This document shows positions 1 to 11,059 of a stretch of DNA of 64,000 nt, one piece after another (position 1 is the stretch's first letter; each line of letters starts with the position of its first letter). This stretch comes from Larimichthys crocea (lineage: Eukaryota > Chordata > Actinopteri > Sciaenidae): contig NW_020853550.1 of NCBI RefSeq assembly GCF_000972845.2, positions 434,001 through 498,000 of the forward strand, written 5' to 3'. Below the pieces are notes generated by a model. It did no database searches. It had not been told where the DNA came from and saw only the letters and a program-made list of their open reading frames with translations. A program made the translations under genes and the position numbers.

Positions 1-215
1 AGTTGAGGCGGAGCAGCCGGAGGACATCAGAGGGAAAACCAGAAAACATTTCTCCATGAAATATGATCCAGTTTCACCAAAATCAGTCAAATAGTTGGTG
101 GTGTGTGACTTACATATGTCTCCCGACCTGGAGCTCCAAGTTATGAAGACAGAATAACAGAGACACCATTCACATCAACTGATTTCAGATCATGTCTGTC
201 TGTTTTATGGTGGAA
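1..215 (+). repeat. Dispersed repeat fragment (second copy near 25140)
   Basis: The stretch around 46-110 (tctccatgaaatatgatcc...tttcaccaaaa) matches 25149-25200 with scattered substitutions. A second shared block follows in both (acagagacaccattcaca against acagacactgttcacc). It lies outside coding sequence and looks like an old interspersed repeat of unknown class. Confidence 0.5.
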
Positions 216-1131
216 AAGTTTCACAATGTTGCTTACTCTATCTGTGGAAACCATGTAGCAATCAAAATGTTTTCCTTTTTGAGCAAACTTGTGTAGGAAA
301 AGTGTTAAATGCGTCATATTTCCTGAATCTCAGTCCAGCTTGTTAAACCATCTGTAAAAGTCTGGTTGGTGACGTACTTGTGCAACGCTGGGAGCTCGTG
401 CCACTCGCCTCTGGCCTGATGCAACGAGGATTAATAAAGGCTGAGTGCTGCGAGCAGAGACAGTGCTGAGGTGGAGAGACAAAACAATGAGAATCTTGGT
501 GATCACGATACACTTTCATCTTTTTAGAAAATTGCCAGACCTGAATCCAAAATGTCTTGCATCACAAACCTTCATGTCTGCACAGTTTTATCTCTGATGG
601 GCGTCAGTATGCTGCAGTCTCACAGGTTTAAATGGATTTTTATCAGTTCAGTTATGTAGCAGGTTTTCTATGTAAAGAAAAAGTTCAGTATTCACTGAGC
701 TCACACAGACGAGATTCTATGTTGAATTGTTGTTGAATTCTAAATAAAAGGTTTATTTTATGTAGCTTTTTACGTGTGTAGACACTCCAGGCTCGACTGG
801 AGGAGGAACAGAAGACAGGGTCTGAAAACACTGTTCAGTATGTGTCTTTGAAAAACGTCTAAGGCTGCAGAGGCTCCTGTGTTTTTCTCCAGGACAGTGT
901 GAAATATATATCAGATATTTAGGTGAAACTGATAACAACTGCTCTTAGTAAGTTATCACAACAGGCACAATACCAAGACCTTCAAATGAATGCTTCGGTC
1001 ATGTTATTGCATATAGAGAATGGTGTCATGTCTGGGCTAGCTTCTGGTCCTCTGGTGTCTTTCTCCATCGTGAGAAAGTTCTGTTGAGTGAAGAACCTGA
1101 GCTTACATTCCTGCCATACGTCTGATTTCAG
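216..1131. other. Intronic sequence upstream of MTMR14-like exon a
   Basis: I found no open frame with splice sites and no recognisable domain here. The stretch is probably an intron of the MTMR14-like gene. Confidence 0.5.
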
Positions 1132-1264
1132 AGTCAAAGGATCGCGGCAGTGTGACCAGTCTGAGCAGCGAGTTCTCCCTCATCACTGAGGAGGCAGGTG
1201 GTGCCTCCAGCCTCACCAACGACACTGTGGACCTGTTCTCCAGCCAACCCCAGGCCTCCAGCTG
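1132..1264 (+). CDS. mtmr14: MTMR14-like exon a
   Basis: The acceptor is ctgatttcag before 1132 and the donor is gttagt from 1265. The exon enters with two bases of a split codon, then reads SKDRGSVTSLSSEFSLITEE and on to DLFSSQPQASS, ending in a split Trp codon. No upstream exon could be placed between 1 and 1131, so the start of the gene lies outside the window. Confidence 0.75.
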
Positions 1265-4200
1265 GTTAGTATTACACACACAGGCTCACGGGGGATCTTC
1301 ATATTTTATCAGTATGTTCAAATATGAGCCTTTCCAGACTGGAGAATATATGTATAAACACATTGGTTACATGGCAAAATAGATCAGACCAGAATTGTTC
1401 CTCCTCCTCCTGTTGACCTCCTCTTTCTCTCCTCAGGAGAAAAGGTACCACCTCCTCTCCTCAGATGGTTGTTTGGAATAAACAGAACCCTCTGGAAGAG
1501 CACCTCTCCCATCCACTCAACGAGGCCAGGTCTTCCAGCTCGTCCTCCTCCAACCAATCAGAACACGGCGTCACACGCACTGGCAGCAGCCCATTGGCTG
1601 TCCCCGGGAGGAGGTGAGTGAGTCAACAACTCAAGCTGTCCCAAGTTTGCACACGCTTAACTTCAGTACTCCAACACTGAGACTGCAACTGTTCACAGAT
1701 GTTCACATTATATGTATGTAAATTATAGGAAGAAAACCATCTTACACACAATACTTAAGTACTACTTTAGGACTAATAGGAATGACTGTTCAGTCCAAAC
1801 AGATCCACACAGATCAGAACTGTGCGTACAGCTTTGTTTGATTGACAGACTGAAGAAGAAAAACATCTTAATGATTCTTTTTGGTGACCACATCAGCCGG
1901 GAACGACTCCATCCATGCTGTCAAAACATTTTTAACATTTTAACATGACTTTCTACCAACCAGCATAATAAAGCATATTCCTGGCTGGGTTCAGTACAAT
2001 CTCAGAATGCATTGGCTTATTGTCTAATTTATCCTATCCAGGACAGATATCTGGGCCAAGACGTCCTCTGCAGTCTGATTACAACTTAGAACTTGATACA
2101 CAAGGATGAGGAGAAAGACACATCTCTGCTAACCCTCTATAAACTGATATCTGCGTATGAATAGCTTTTAAAGAACTGAATTGTCGTTAGCAGATGTTTT
2201 CTAAAATGTTCCTGTCGGTTAATGCGTTCCGCCTCTTCCGTCATTCACATTTCCATTGGAAGTTTGAATTTGTGAGTACAATGTTTAGCTGAGTTGGAAG
2301 AGTTGTCAGGTGTAAAATGAGTTATCAGGGCTATACATAATCACACATCCCGTCTTAGTCTTTGACAGCTCATTTAAAGCCGCCCGGGTATGAAAATGTG
2401 AAGTCGAACCTGTCGGGTCACATTCACTGCTGGACATCATGTCTGTTCTTTCTGTGGTTTAGCTAATGAAATCAGTAATGTGTGCCGGTCCTTCTCTCTG
2501 CTTATTATCTGCACACATTATATTTCATTATGCAGAGTGTGAGTACCTGGCTGCTTGGTAACTAACTTACACACTCAGCTCTACCTCCTAACTTCTCCCC
2601 GTTATCCGCCTCTCAGGTTAGCAGCAGACTACGCTCGGTCCGGTTCCTCCCTTTCCACAGAGTACGGGAGCTGGCAGATAGTTTCAGGCTGTGGCAGCAT
2701 CCACGACCACGCTCATTTCCCTCCACCTCTGGCCTCAGCCTCCTCCACCTCATCTGCTGTCGCTGCTGCCTACGACTCCCCCCTGCCCTTCAGTTTTCAG
2801 GATGAAGGACCCAGCGGACGGATGTAAGTAACCCTCCACCACTTTGTCCCTCCACTCAGGCTTCCTGTTGGAAATTAGTCAAAGACTTTCAGTCCCATCT
2901 TTCCAGGTGGTTTAAGGTCAACCATCCAACTCAATGTAGATGTCTTGACACATGTTGGATGAATTGTCTTGAAGTTTGGTACAGACGTGTGTTCCCCACA
3001 GCACGACAGTCCTCATGACCCTGGTGACCATCCTGACTTTTTATCTGCTGTCACTGCAGATCAAAATGGTCCAACACATTTCACAAACAGCTTTTCTTGT
3101 ATTTTAGTGCGTACACGGAAAACAGAACTTTTCAAAACTGTGATGTCAGCTCGCCCGGTCTCAGTCAGGGACTGTGACAGTCAAGTTAAAGGCTGTGATT
3201 GCTCACTTTCAAATGTCATTATAGCCAATCACACGGCACAGTTGTCAGACGGCGTTGTGAGCATAAAATCTTTAGATTTTTATCACCGGAGCAGTAGCTT
3301 GGGAACGACCGCCTTGTTAACAAGTACATGAGCCGTGATGAAATGACTATTTTACACTCGTCTGGTTGTCTGACAACTGAAACGGCCCAACGTTGAAATG
3401 AGAACAACTCATGATTGCAACCATGCAGATCAACAGACTCGTTTAACAGAGAGTTGTGTAACGTCCTGCTCGACGCACGTCTCACAAAAATCTGCATATG
3501 ACTGTTGAATCTGTAGGCAGGAGAGCAAAACTTTGGCGTTGTGTTGTTTGGCAAGTGTTCTGGTTTCTGTTTGTAGCTGGAATATCAACCAAGAGCGGGC
3601 TTTGGTTGCCCATGTGGAGAGCAAAAGTAGCGTAATGCACTGACCCAAATACAATCTTGGAACCCATCGGCTGCAGTTCAATGGCAATTAAGCTCTTTTT
3701 AAAAAACTCATATGGCAATATCTTTTTGTAGAAATTGGTAGAAATTTGTCTTAAGTTTCGAATTGGACTGCAGAGAAAGTCCCGGCCTGGATATCCATCA
3801 TCTGTTTCCTGGATATTTACTGGCTACACCGGAAGATCAGAAACATTGGCTGTCGTCCCCACTGACTAAATTGTTGTCAGATGTAGCCGATGAGCTCTGA
3901 GATTTGTGTATGTGTTCACGTAAGAAGTTGTTAGTAGTTTCCTGTCCGGAGGGGATCGTGCAGTTTTTGTCGCTGGTCTCAGTTTCCCTCACTGAACCGA
4001 GCCATAGACGGAGGGAAATCAAGGCAGATGAATTTTCTAGCGGGTTCTCCCTCTGACTCATTCTCCTACTCTGTGCTGCCAGCAGGGGACACATTTTAAT
4101 TTCTGCTTGATCTGACTGCCAAATTGAGTGTGTCCCGCCAGCGATGCTTGCAGTCGGAGAAGACAAATAATGTCTAATTCGGAGGCAAAGAGAGGAAGCG

Positions 4201-4603
4201 GGGAGAAGAGGGGGGTTAGCAGAGAGATGGTGATGAGTGTGTGAGCTCTGTGATGGTTAATTCAGGAGTACTTTGTGGCCCAAGTGGGGCTGAACCAAAC
4301 TGCGTCATTCTCTTCTTTTTCACTTCTGAAGTCTTTTCAGACTTTTTTACAGACCTTTTTATTCCTGTCTTCTTTTCTTCTCCCCTCTTTTATCCTCTCC
4401 CTCCTTCCTCTCTCCTCTGCAGGTGTCCCTTCCCCTCTGAGCGCCAGGCCCGTCTGGAGGCGGTGCGGGAAGTCTTCCTGGCGGCATACAGCTCCACCGT
4501 GGGCCTCAAGTCCTCGGCACCCAGCCCCTCCGGCGCCATCTCCGGCCTACTGGAGCAGTTCGCCCGCGGGGTTGGCCTCCGGAGCACCAACGCCATCGTT
4601 TGA
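1132..4603 (+). CDS. mtmr14: MTMR14-like (myotubularin-related 14), C-terminal coding part, partial
   Basis: Four exons join in one frame: 1132-1264, 1437-1613, 2617-2823 and 4423-4603, giving 231 residues and a TGA stop. Every junction has an AG acceptor and a GT donor (gttagt, gtgagt, gtaagt), and all three introns are phase 2, so each donor codon is completed by one base of the next exon. The peptide is a Ser-rich, low-complexity linker followed by a conserved-looking C-terminus with ERQARLEAVREVFLAAYSS and LLEQFARGVGLRS. From family knowledge, MTMR14 (Jumpy) removes the 3-phosphate from PI(3)P and PI(3,5)P2 and has a Ser-rich tail after the phosphatase domain. That domain and its CX5R motif lie upstream of the window, so activity cannot be judged here. 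The name rests on the tail and on the downstream CPNE9-like gene, the usual vertebrate neighbour in the same orientation. No homology search was possible. Confidence 0.75.
1437..1613 (+). CDS. mtmr14: MTMR14-like exon b
   Basis: A pyrimidine-rich acceptor (ctcctcag) precedes 1437 and gtgagt follows 1613. The first G completes the Trp codon from exon a. The exon encodes a hydrophilic segment that includes MVVWNKQNPLEEHLSHPLNE and a run of serines, consistent with a disordered linker. Confidence 0.8.
1614..2616 (+). other. MTMR14-like intron b-c
   Basis: GT at 1614-1615 and AG at 2615-2616 bound this intron. I see no repeat or coding sequence in it. Confidence 0.75.
2617..2823 (+). CDS. mtmr14: MTMR14-like exon c
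   Basis: The acceptor cgcctctcag lies before 2617 and the donor gtaagt starts at 2824. The peptide begins RLAADYARSGSSLSTEYGSW, is rich in Ser, Ala and Pro, and ends in a split Met codon completed by exon d. The third-codon-position GC is higher than in flanking intron DNA, as expected of a real exon. Confidence 0.8.
2824..4422 (+). other. MTMR14-like intron c-d
   Basis: GT at 2824 and AG at 4421-4422 bound the intron. It contains one retroelement-like fragment (2935-3085); the rest is unique-looking and non-coding. Small open frames in it lack splice support. Confidence 0.75.
2935..3085 (+). repeat. Fish retroelement-like fragment
   Basis: The run ttggatgaattgtcttgaag followed by tttggtacagac, then bases resembling 'ccctggtgaccatcctgac', follows a pattern I know from common fish interspersed repeats ('atggattgccatgaaatttggtacacacattcatg...'). 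It is short and diverged, and its class is uncertain. Confidence 0.45.
4423..4603 (+). CDS. mtmr14: MTMR14-like terminal coding exon
   Basis: A long polypyrimidine tract ending ctctgcag precedes 4423. The exon encodes 59 residues after the split Met. These contain a charged helix (ERQARLEAVREVFLAAY) and a C-terminal LLEQFARGVGLRS stretch, then stop at TGA 4601-4603. The exon is GC-rich with mostly C/G third positions, unlike the surrounding introns. It is the most diagnostic part of this gene in the window. Confidence 0.85.
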
Positions 4604-4703
4604 ACCCTCTCAATGTGACATCAGACCCTCCTTCTGCTTCCATCCATCCATCCACAGCTGATTCAACATGTCTGGACTCAGTACAATAAAGTGCCAAACA
4701 TCT
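4604..4703 (+). promoter_or_regulatory. mtmr14: MTMR14-like 3' UTR with poly(A) signal
   Basis: A canonical AATAAA lies at 4685-4690, about 80 bases after the stop, with a GT-rich stretch shortly downstream (around 4705-4740). Another AATAAA near 6662 could serve a longer 3' end, but the near site is the simplest choice. Confidence 0.7.
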
Positions 4704-6489
4704 CTGTTCAGTTCAGGGGTGGAGCATTCTTTTCTTTGTGAATTTTGATTGGTTCTTAAATGTACATGCCCGGTTTAGATTTTTTTTTTTTCTGGACTTT
4801 GACTCAGTGTTGAGTTAATCGGTCACATTTAGGGAGGGAAATGGTTTCAGCCACAGAATCAAAAAGGGATAATGAAATGTAAATGGTTGAAAAATGATAG
4901 TGTGCATCTGCTCCAGGCAAAATCTAAAGAATACTTCCTTCCTCTGTTCTTCCTTAATGTTTTAAAGAGTCCCAGCGACCGTCCCGTGTACAGGAAGCGA
5001 TGTGTTTTTAGTTCTCTCATTTGTGCTGCTACTCTTAAGTGATCCAAGCAGAGCAAAGTTCTTTTTATTCAGGTGGAGTTTGACGATGACATAAATCCGG
5101 CACTTAGTGTGTTCTGACAGAAAGGGAGGCAAGTTTAGTTTTTTTGTGTGTGTTCTCATTTGGCACAGTAGATTGAAATCACAATATCTGATCAGTTTTA
5201 GAACGCGCAGCTTTGGAGTCTAGACCTCAAGAAAGAGGTAGAATTTTTGTGTCTTAATGTAACACTCACATGCTGTATGTATGCTGTATGAGTTATTGAC
5301 AGCTGTGATTATTCCTTCTGTCTGACTACACTGTATGAGTTTAGGAACGAAAAGGTTGATTTAGTGCCCATGGTTTGTGGTTACATCATATTCTGTGACT
5401 TGATGAAGACTTTCAGTCTTGGCACAATCCCTTTGAGTTCAAACCCTGCCTATTTTCTCACCTCCGTCACTCTTGATCAGTCACAGCAGGAAGTGATAGG
5501 ATGTGTCGGTTTCAGAAAGTCACAGAAAGTGCCCAACAAGGTGCCCAAATCTGACTAATGAGAGCTGTGGAAGGAGAGGGTTTCATGTGCCGTACCATGA
5601 TCCAATGAGCACTTAGTTTGGAACAAACTCAGACCTTCAGCTTCAGCGTGAACTCAAGTACACAAACTAGTTTGTACAAGTTGTCCATGAGGCAAACAAG
5701 TATCTAGTTGCTAAGAATGGTGACGCTTGAAAATCAGTCATCATAGAGGTGTAACTTTCTGAGCTTATTGTTTGCAGTGTAGTCAGAGTCATGATGTTCT
5801 CTCTTCACAGCCAGCGTGGACAGAAAGGGATGATCACAGCGATTAGCAGCTGTTTCAGTGCACACATGGCATGTCAGAAAACAAATGTGATCCTATCCTT
5901 CAACTCAAAACCTTTCAAGTTATATGTGATATTTTCTTCATCTTTATAAAATATGATCTATGATATGATAAACATCTACAGTGACTGTTCCTGAACGGCC
6001 TCCATTAGCTCAGTTTGTGTAAATCATAATATCCAGGCAACGATCTTCACCTCGCCAGTCTAATGTCTCCTACTTGAGTGCATATCTAGTCGTTTCTTCT
6101 TCTCTTTCTTCAGTAGCACTGACATGGTAGCACAAGAGGCACTGAGCATTGTGGTAGCAAATCTGTGAACCGAATGCCTTTTTCAACGTTCTTTCTGGTC
6201 GGACTCCGGTGAAGCGAGGTCTGCATGTTTCCTGCCTGTGCCGAGATTTCCTGCCCAGCTGTCGTCACACAGCTATTGTTCAAAAACACGTGCACCTCCT
6301 TTCAGGTCGCACTTGGACAGACATTTCTACCTGGGCCGCTCTCAGCTTTACGTCATTTTCTTCAGAGAATTCTGTCAAGAGGCTTTATTTGAAAGTAGCT
6401 TGTCGGTGTTGCCAAACGGTTTTGATGGCTGCTGTACCTCAGGACCTTTTGTTGTGCCTTTTTTTTTTTTTTATTATATAATTATATTA

Positions 6490-6527
<38 letters not shown>

Positions 6528-9020
6528 TGGTAACACTGAATCAGAGCTTCTGGTCCAGTTTCAGGTGTATTTCCGTTACTTAAATGGTTTTGAGAGCTTG
6601 GGGTGTTTGCAGCTGATTGTTCATGAAGGTTTTGACTGTAGAGCATTGGAGATCGCTTTGGAATAAAGCTGCTGGGGTTGCCCTTTTATCACTCACTTGG
6701 TTGCGGGACTGCAAGTCTTTTTTTGTTGTTGTACAGTAACATTTAGCTGTTGAGTCTTATGTTCTCCCCTGATGAGGTTGTTGAGATGGGATTTCAGTCA
6801 CATTTGTCATTCACCGTCAGATTTAATATGCAGATTTTCATTTCTGCGTTTGAAAAAAAAAAAGATTTTTATTGATTTTAAGGAAATATTCAAATAATAT
6901 TTTAGAGAAATAACATTTATTTACTTTCATCTTTCATGTGGTGAGATGATTTTCACCTTCATCATGTCAGCTGTTGAATACTGAGCTTGAGCAGGACCTG
7001 TTTAGCCTAGAATAGCATACAGACTGGGTTCAAGTTAAAGGGTTAAACAAACAAACAAACGAGATCCAAGTTGGTGTTAGGTGAATTTTTCAGATTTTAC
7101 ATGCCAGCTGTTTCCCCGTGTTTCCAGTCTTTAATCCAGGTTAGGCTGACATGATATCGGTTTTCACCCCTCACTCGTTTTTTGAAAAATCACATTGCCC
7201 AAAAGGTTTATTTCATGTGAGCACATCTAAAAGTTAGATCCCCCCCCCCCCCGACACAAAGTGGCAGGAGAGTGATCTGTCCGGCTTTATTTCAGACTCT
7301 GGGGCACGGCCTCATCTCCCTGTCACGTCTTAAGCTTCTGTTTTAAGAAATCTTTTAATTCAGTCGATGTTTCATATCATTTGTTTTTATTTTTGCATAG
7401 TTTCTATTGTCTGCCTGTAGCAGGCACATGCAAAAGTATTATTGTCATTTTCCAATGGCAGAAAATGATCATTGTAAGAAAAAAAGTCTCCACACATTAT
7501 TATTTTCTGACTCTGTCACTGGTTCTGCATGACGGCCTCCATGTTTATCTCTGCAGCATATATGTTTTTATTTGTTTTACAAATTCATTTTTATTTCAGA
7601 ATCTTTTATTGAAATGCTGCATTGCACTCAGCCTGGTGTTCTCTGTGAAAGGAGTTTTTCTTCTTTGTACAGTTGATGCATTTTTAAGTAATTCTACTTT
7701 TTTGTTTTCTTAATTGTCAGCGGGCAGCAAGTTACAATGAAAGGTGAACTGAGCAGCAGGTGGCTATTGTGAATAAATGAGAAGAAAAGAATACTTTGGA
7801 CTCCCTCGCTTGTTTCTTGTTCAGATGAATTTGCTTCGACGGATAATCTCAGTAGCTTTGCTTGTGCTTCTAATTTATTCATTATCATCCTTTGTGTGGT
7901 GTAAATAGTTAATACATCTCGCAGTCTACTTCCCCGAGCGGCTGAGCTGATGTTTCTTACACAGATTCAACCTCCAAGTGCAGCCTACCAAATGAGAATT
8001 TTGTGTCAGATGTATTACATGATTACATAAAGCAGTTATATAACTGGATGTTTGAAATTCACAGTTGTGATCAGATCCACCTGTGTTGAGCTGAAGGATT
8101 TGACAGTGGCGTCTCCCTCTTTAAATGTTGAGGTCAGAGTCAGAAACGCTTCATGTTCGCTGGAGCCATCTGAACTCAGCTTGTGGTTATTTAATCAGCT
8201 ACATCTTCCTGCTTCCTCACTAAAATGTTTCAGTGGTTAATGAATTATTCATTCCTAAAATATTTATCCTATTAATTGACTGCTGATGGGCCTAACTCGT
8301 AGTTGCTGTTTATGGAATGTGGATAAAGTGTTGGCTGTAATGTGCTTAGAGATGTAGAAGAGGTGATTAATGCCACAAAAGAGAGGCTCTGTCCTCGTGC
8401 TTCTCTTCTCTTTTTCTCATACTTTTCTCTCTGTTCATCTCACCTCTCCACATTCTTCTTCTCTGCAAACTTTCTACTTTCCTGCGTCATCATGTTCCTC
8501 TCCGTCACGGTCCTTTCGCAGCGTCTCTCGGAGCTTCTGTTTTCGCTCATCAAACTCTTTCTCCACTAGATCTTACTGCTTCTCATTTGATTTGTCTGCT
8601 CCTCCTCCCATTCCTCTTTTAGCTTCCAGCAATTTTCTGTCATCCTTTTTAAAATGCCAATTATTTTTCCTTTCCCAGCTCGATTCTGCCAAACGACTCT
8701 GAATTGATCAAACGGCACCAAAGGGCGTTTTTCTGCCCTCTACAAGAGCCGAAACTTATAATATGATATTAAATTGAGAACATGAATTAAGTTATTTGTG
8801 TGCACAAATGATTAAATCGTGTTCTTTTCTTTCCCTCTCCGACACCTCCTGTGCTCCATCGCAATCCGTACACTGCTACACACTGCAGCACAGACGAACC
8901 CCTTTGCATTAGAGATGTTACCAGATAATTGAACAAAAATCACGCAGCATTTTTTCATCCCATTTTCCAGCTCAGATTTGAGTGACTTTGTGAAACTTTG
9001 CTGTGGTTTTAGGTTTTGGA
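4704..9020. other. Intergenic region between MTMR14-like and CPNE9-like genes
   Basis: This stretch is AT-rich and non-coding. It holds an AT tract at 6470-6525, an (AAAC)n tract near 7045, a C homopolymer near 7242 and a CT-rich segment at 8390-8560. Small open frames show no conserved motif. An AATAAA near 6662 might be a distal poly(A) site for the upstream gene. Confidence 0.6.
6470..6527. repeat. (TA)n-rich low-complexity tract
   Basis: A T homopolymer is followed by alternating TA repeats that could form a cruciform. Nothing else is visible here. Confidence 0.85.
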
Positions 9021-9027
9021 CTGATTC

Positions 9028-10090
9028 AAAAGGCCAGTGTGTCAGATTTAAAGAATATGCAGAAATATAATATCCATAACTATGTTTTTAATGACCTTCT
9101 GTTAAACAAACCTTTCATATCTACAGACAATGTGGGTCCCATAGACATATATACATAGACATATATACATAGACGCCGCATTGAGCGGTTTGGTCGTTGG
9201 TCGCGATACGTCGACGTCGCCGCCATATTGGAAATGGCAGGTCTGCCCGTAAACTAATACAAGGAAATGGACTGAACTTCATAAAGCGCCTTTCTACAAA
9301 GTTCTTTAAGTTAATGTCTCTTATACACCCATTCACACACACACTAATATATCTGGGAAACAAACAGGCACCAAAAACAACGTATGTAACTTTTAAAGTG
9401 ATGATTATAAATGTTTACTCCTTATGTAAGCACCAAACCAACGTATGTATTTTTCTAATTCTGAGTGTTTACAGCTACTAATGTGTGTGTGTGCTCTTTA
9501 TTCAGAAACCCTCATGTCACATCTACATTTCAGGATCTGGTTATTATAGACACAGATTAAATGTTAAATATAAATATTTCAATATTTATCATCACAGTAA
9601 CAGTGTTACACACATTAGTAGCTGTAAACACTCAGCATTAGAAAAATACATACGTTGGTTTGGTGCTTACATAAGGAGTAAACATTTATAATCATCACTT
9701 TAAAAGTTACATATGTTGTTTTTGGTGCCTGTTTGTTTCCCAGATATATTAGTGTGTGTGTGAATGGGTGTATAAGAGGCATTAACTTAAAGAACTTTGT
9801 AGAAAGGGCTTTATGAAGTTCAGTCCATTTCCTTGTATTAGTTTACGGGCAGATCTGCCACATCCAATATGGCGGACCCGTTGACGTATTGCGACCAACG
9901 ACCAACCCGCTCAATGCGGCGTCTATGTATATATGTCTATGGTGGGTCCTGTTCCACTGAGTCCACCATGTTGAACCGGCATATTTCTACAGTAGCTGAG
10001 AATGGACAACTAAACGCTGACTCCAGATGAGGACTTTTTCTCATGAGCTCACATAAAATGGTGAATACATGATTTAAATGTCTGAACCCT
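9028..10090 (+). repeat. 'CAGTGTGT' family repeat, interrupted by a foldback element
   Basis: The left part (cagtgtgtcagatttaaag... to atctacagacaatgtgggtcc) and the right part (gtgggtcctgttccactgag... tttctacagtagctgagaat) together resemble one non-autonomous DNA repeat. It recurs at about 12330, 39435 and, inverted, 51435 in this window. Better-preserved copies end in taaatcctacacact, the inverse of the left end, so the family has terminal inverted repeats. This copy is split by the element at 9140-9941. Confidence 0.7.
9140..9941. mobile_element. 802-bp foldback DNA transposon with long inverted arms
   Basis: The left end CATAGACATATATACATAGAC is the inverse of the right end. It is flanked on both sides by the same 8 bases, GTGGGTCC (9132-9139 and 9942-9949). 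The arms (about 9140-9487 and 9608-9941) are close to perfect inverted copies: in the inner ~120 nt I count only two or three differences. They surround a ~120-bp unpaired centre. An 8-bp target duplication is typical of hAT-type insertion. The left arm holds one extra ~15-bp copy of the terminal motif. There is no coding capacity. Confidence 0.85.
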
Positions 10091-10612
10091 GCAAAATGAC
10101 TCAGAATTTGATTCTTTTAGTCTGATGACATTTAGAAAGTCTTGAAGAGTGCATCTTTCCCGATTTAAGTTAGCAGAAGTCGGATCACGCAATGTGAAAG
10201 ATCCGAGTGATTTCATGACCGGAAATCAGACTTCTTTGAGCTTCATGCACCTCTGAGCAGCTTCCAGAAGAATTATACATCTGTGCGGGTGAGGTGGAGG
10301 TTGCAGTCAACAACAACACCACTACGTTATAAGACGTTATAAGTCAACTCAAGTCAAGTCAACTATTATGCTCACATACCTTCACAACTACCTTTATTGT
10401 ATTTTTCCTACTGACTTGAGGAGGAAAACAAGCACCTCTCACACAACCAAAAAAATACATTATTTAAAAAAATAATGGAGATAATATTACATTTTTTTCC
10501 CCAAAAAATCTACTTGTAGCAAACAGGTTAAGCGGGGCTCCATCTGCTCCTTTGTGGCACTAATCACCACCCACCACACCACAAGCTGGACCTAAGCGCA
10601 GCAGAAGAACTT
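10091..10612. promoter_or_regulatory. Proximal upstream region of the CPNE9-like gene
   Basis: This is the non-coding stretch between the repeats and the probable 5' UTR. I see no convincing TATA box placed for a start. The segment at 10530-10612 becomes GC-richer towards the gene. The promoter position is inferred. Confidence 0.35.
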
Positions 10613-10680
10613 GTGGAGGTCTCTGCCTCCACCTGGCGATGGATGGAGAGAAATGAGGAGAAGCGGAGCTCCTGGATCCG

Positions 10681-10750
<70 letters not shown>

Positions 10751-10982
10751 CATGAATGGAAGCCTCATCCTCAGGTATGCCTTCTAACCCTCAGCTGCGC
10801 TCCAGCGACCGTCAGCAGCAACAACTACTACAACCGGAGCCCCGCCGCTTCACTCCGTGTCTCAGTCTCGGGTGGATGGAACAAGCACAGTATAGCCACG
10901 CGGAAATTCGAGGTGTGATCTGAGTGAAAACTTACGGGATTCAGAAGAATTGATTAAAATAAAATAAAATAAAACCTCAGTC
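10613..10982 (+). other. cpne9: Probable 5' UTR of the CPNE9-like gene
   Basis: GC-rich, purine/pyrimidine-biased sequence leads without a splice acceptor into the ATG at 10983. It contains the (CT)n tract, a short upstream open frame beginning at the ATG at 10752 (12 codons including stop), and a possible alternative donor (ctcag|gtatgc) near 10773. The transcription start cannot be seen directly. Confidence 0.45.
10684..10748 (+). repeat. (CT)n array of about 32 units in the 5' leader
   Basis: An uninterrupted CT dinucleotide run about 235 bases upstream of the CPNE9-like ATG. Such tracts can bind GAGA-type or pyrimidine-tract factors and vary in length between individuals. Confidence 0.95.
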
Positions 10983-11059
10983 ATGGCGACAATCGGGGAT
11001 TTCGACCCACTCAACTCCACTGTACCTGCGACAAAGATTGAAGTCACCGTGTCCTGCAG
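10983..11059 (+). CDS. cpne9: CPNE9-like coding exon 1
   Basis: The ATG at 10983 opens [20 protein letters not shown] and continues to VTVSC plus a split Arg codon (AG). The donor is gtaagc from 11060, phase 2. This matches the copine pattern, in which a short variable N-terminus precedes a PATK(V/I)E(I/V)(T/S)VSCR first strand of C2A. Confidence 0.9.

Noticed and set aside
4275..4697. Alternative frames over the last MTMR14-like exon on both strands
   Set aside because: They are shadows of the GC-rich terminal exon. Only the spliced frame continues the upstream exons and ends with the conserved C-terminus.
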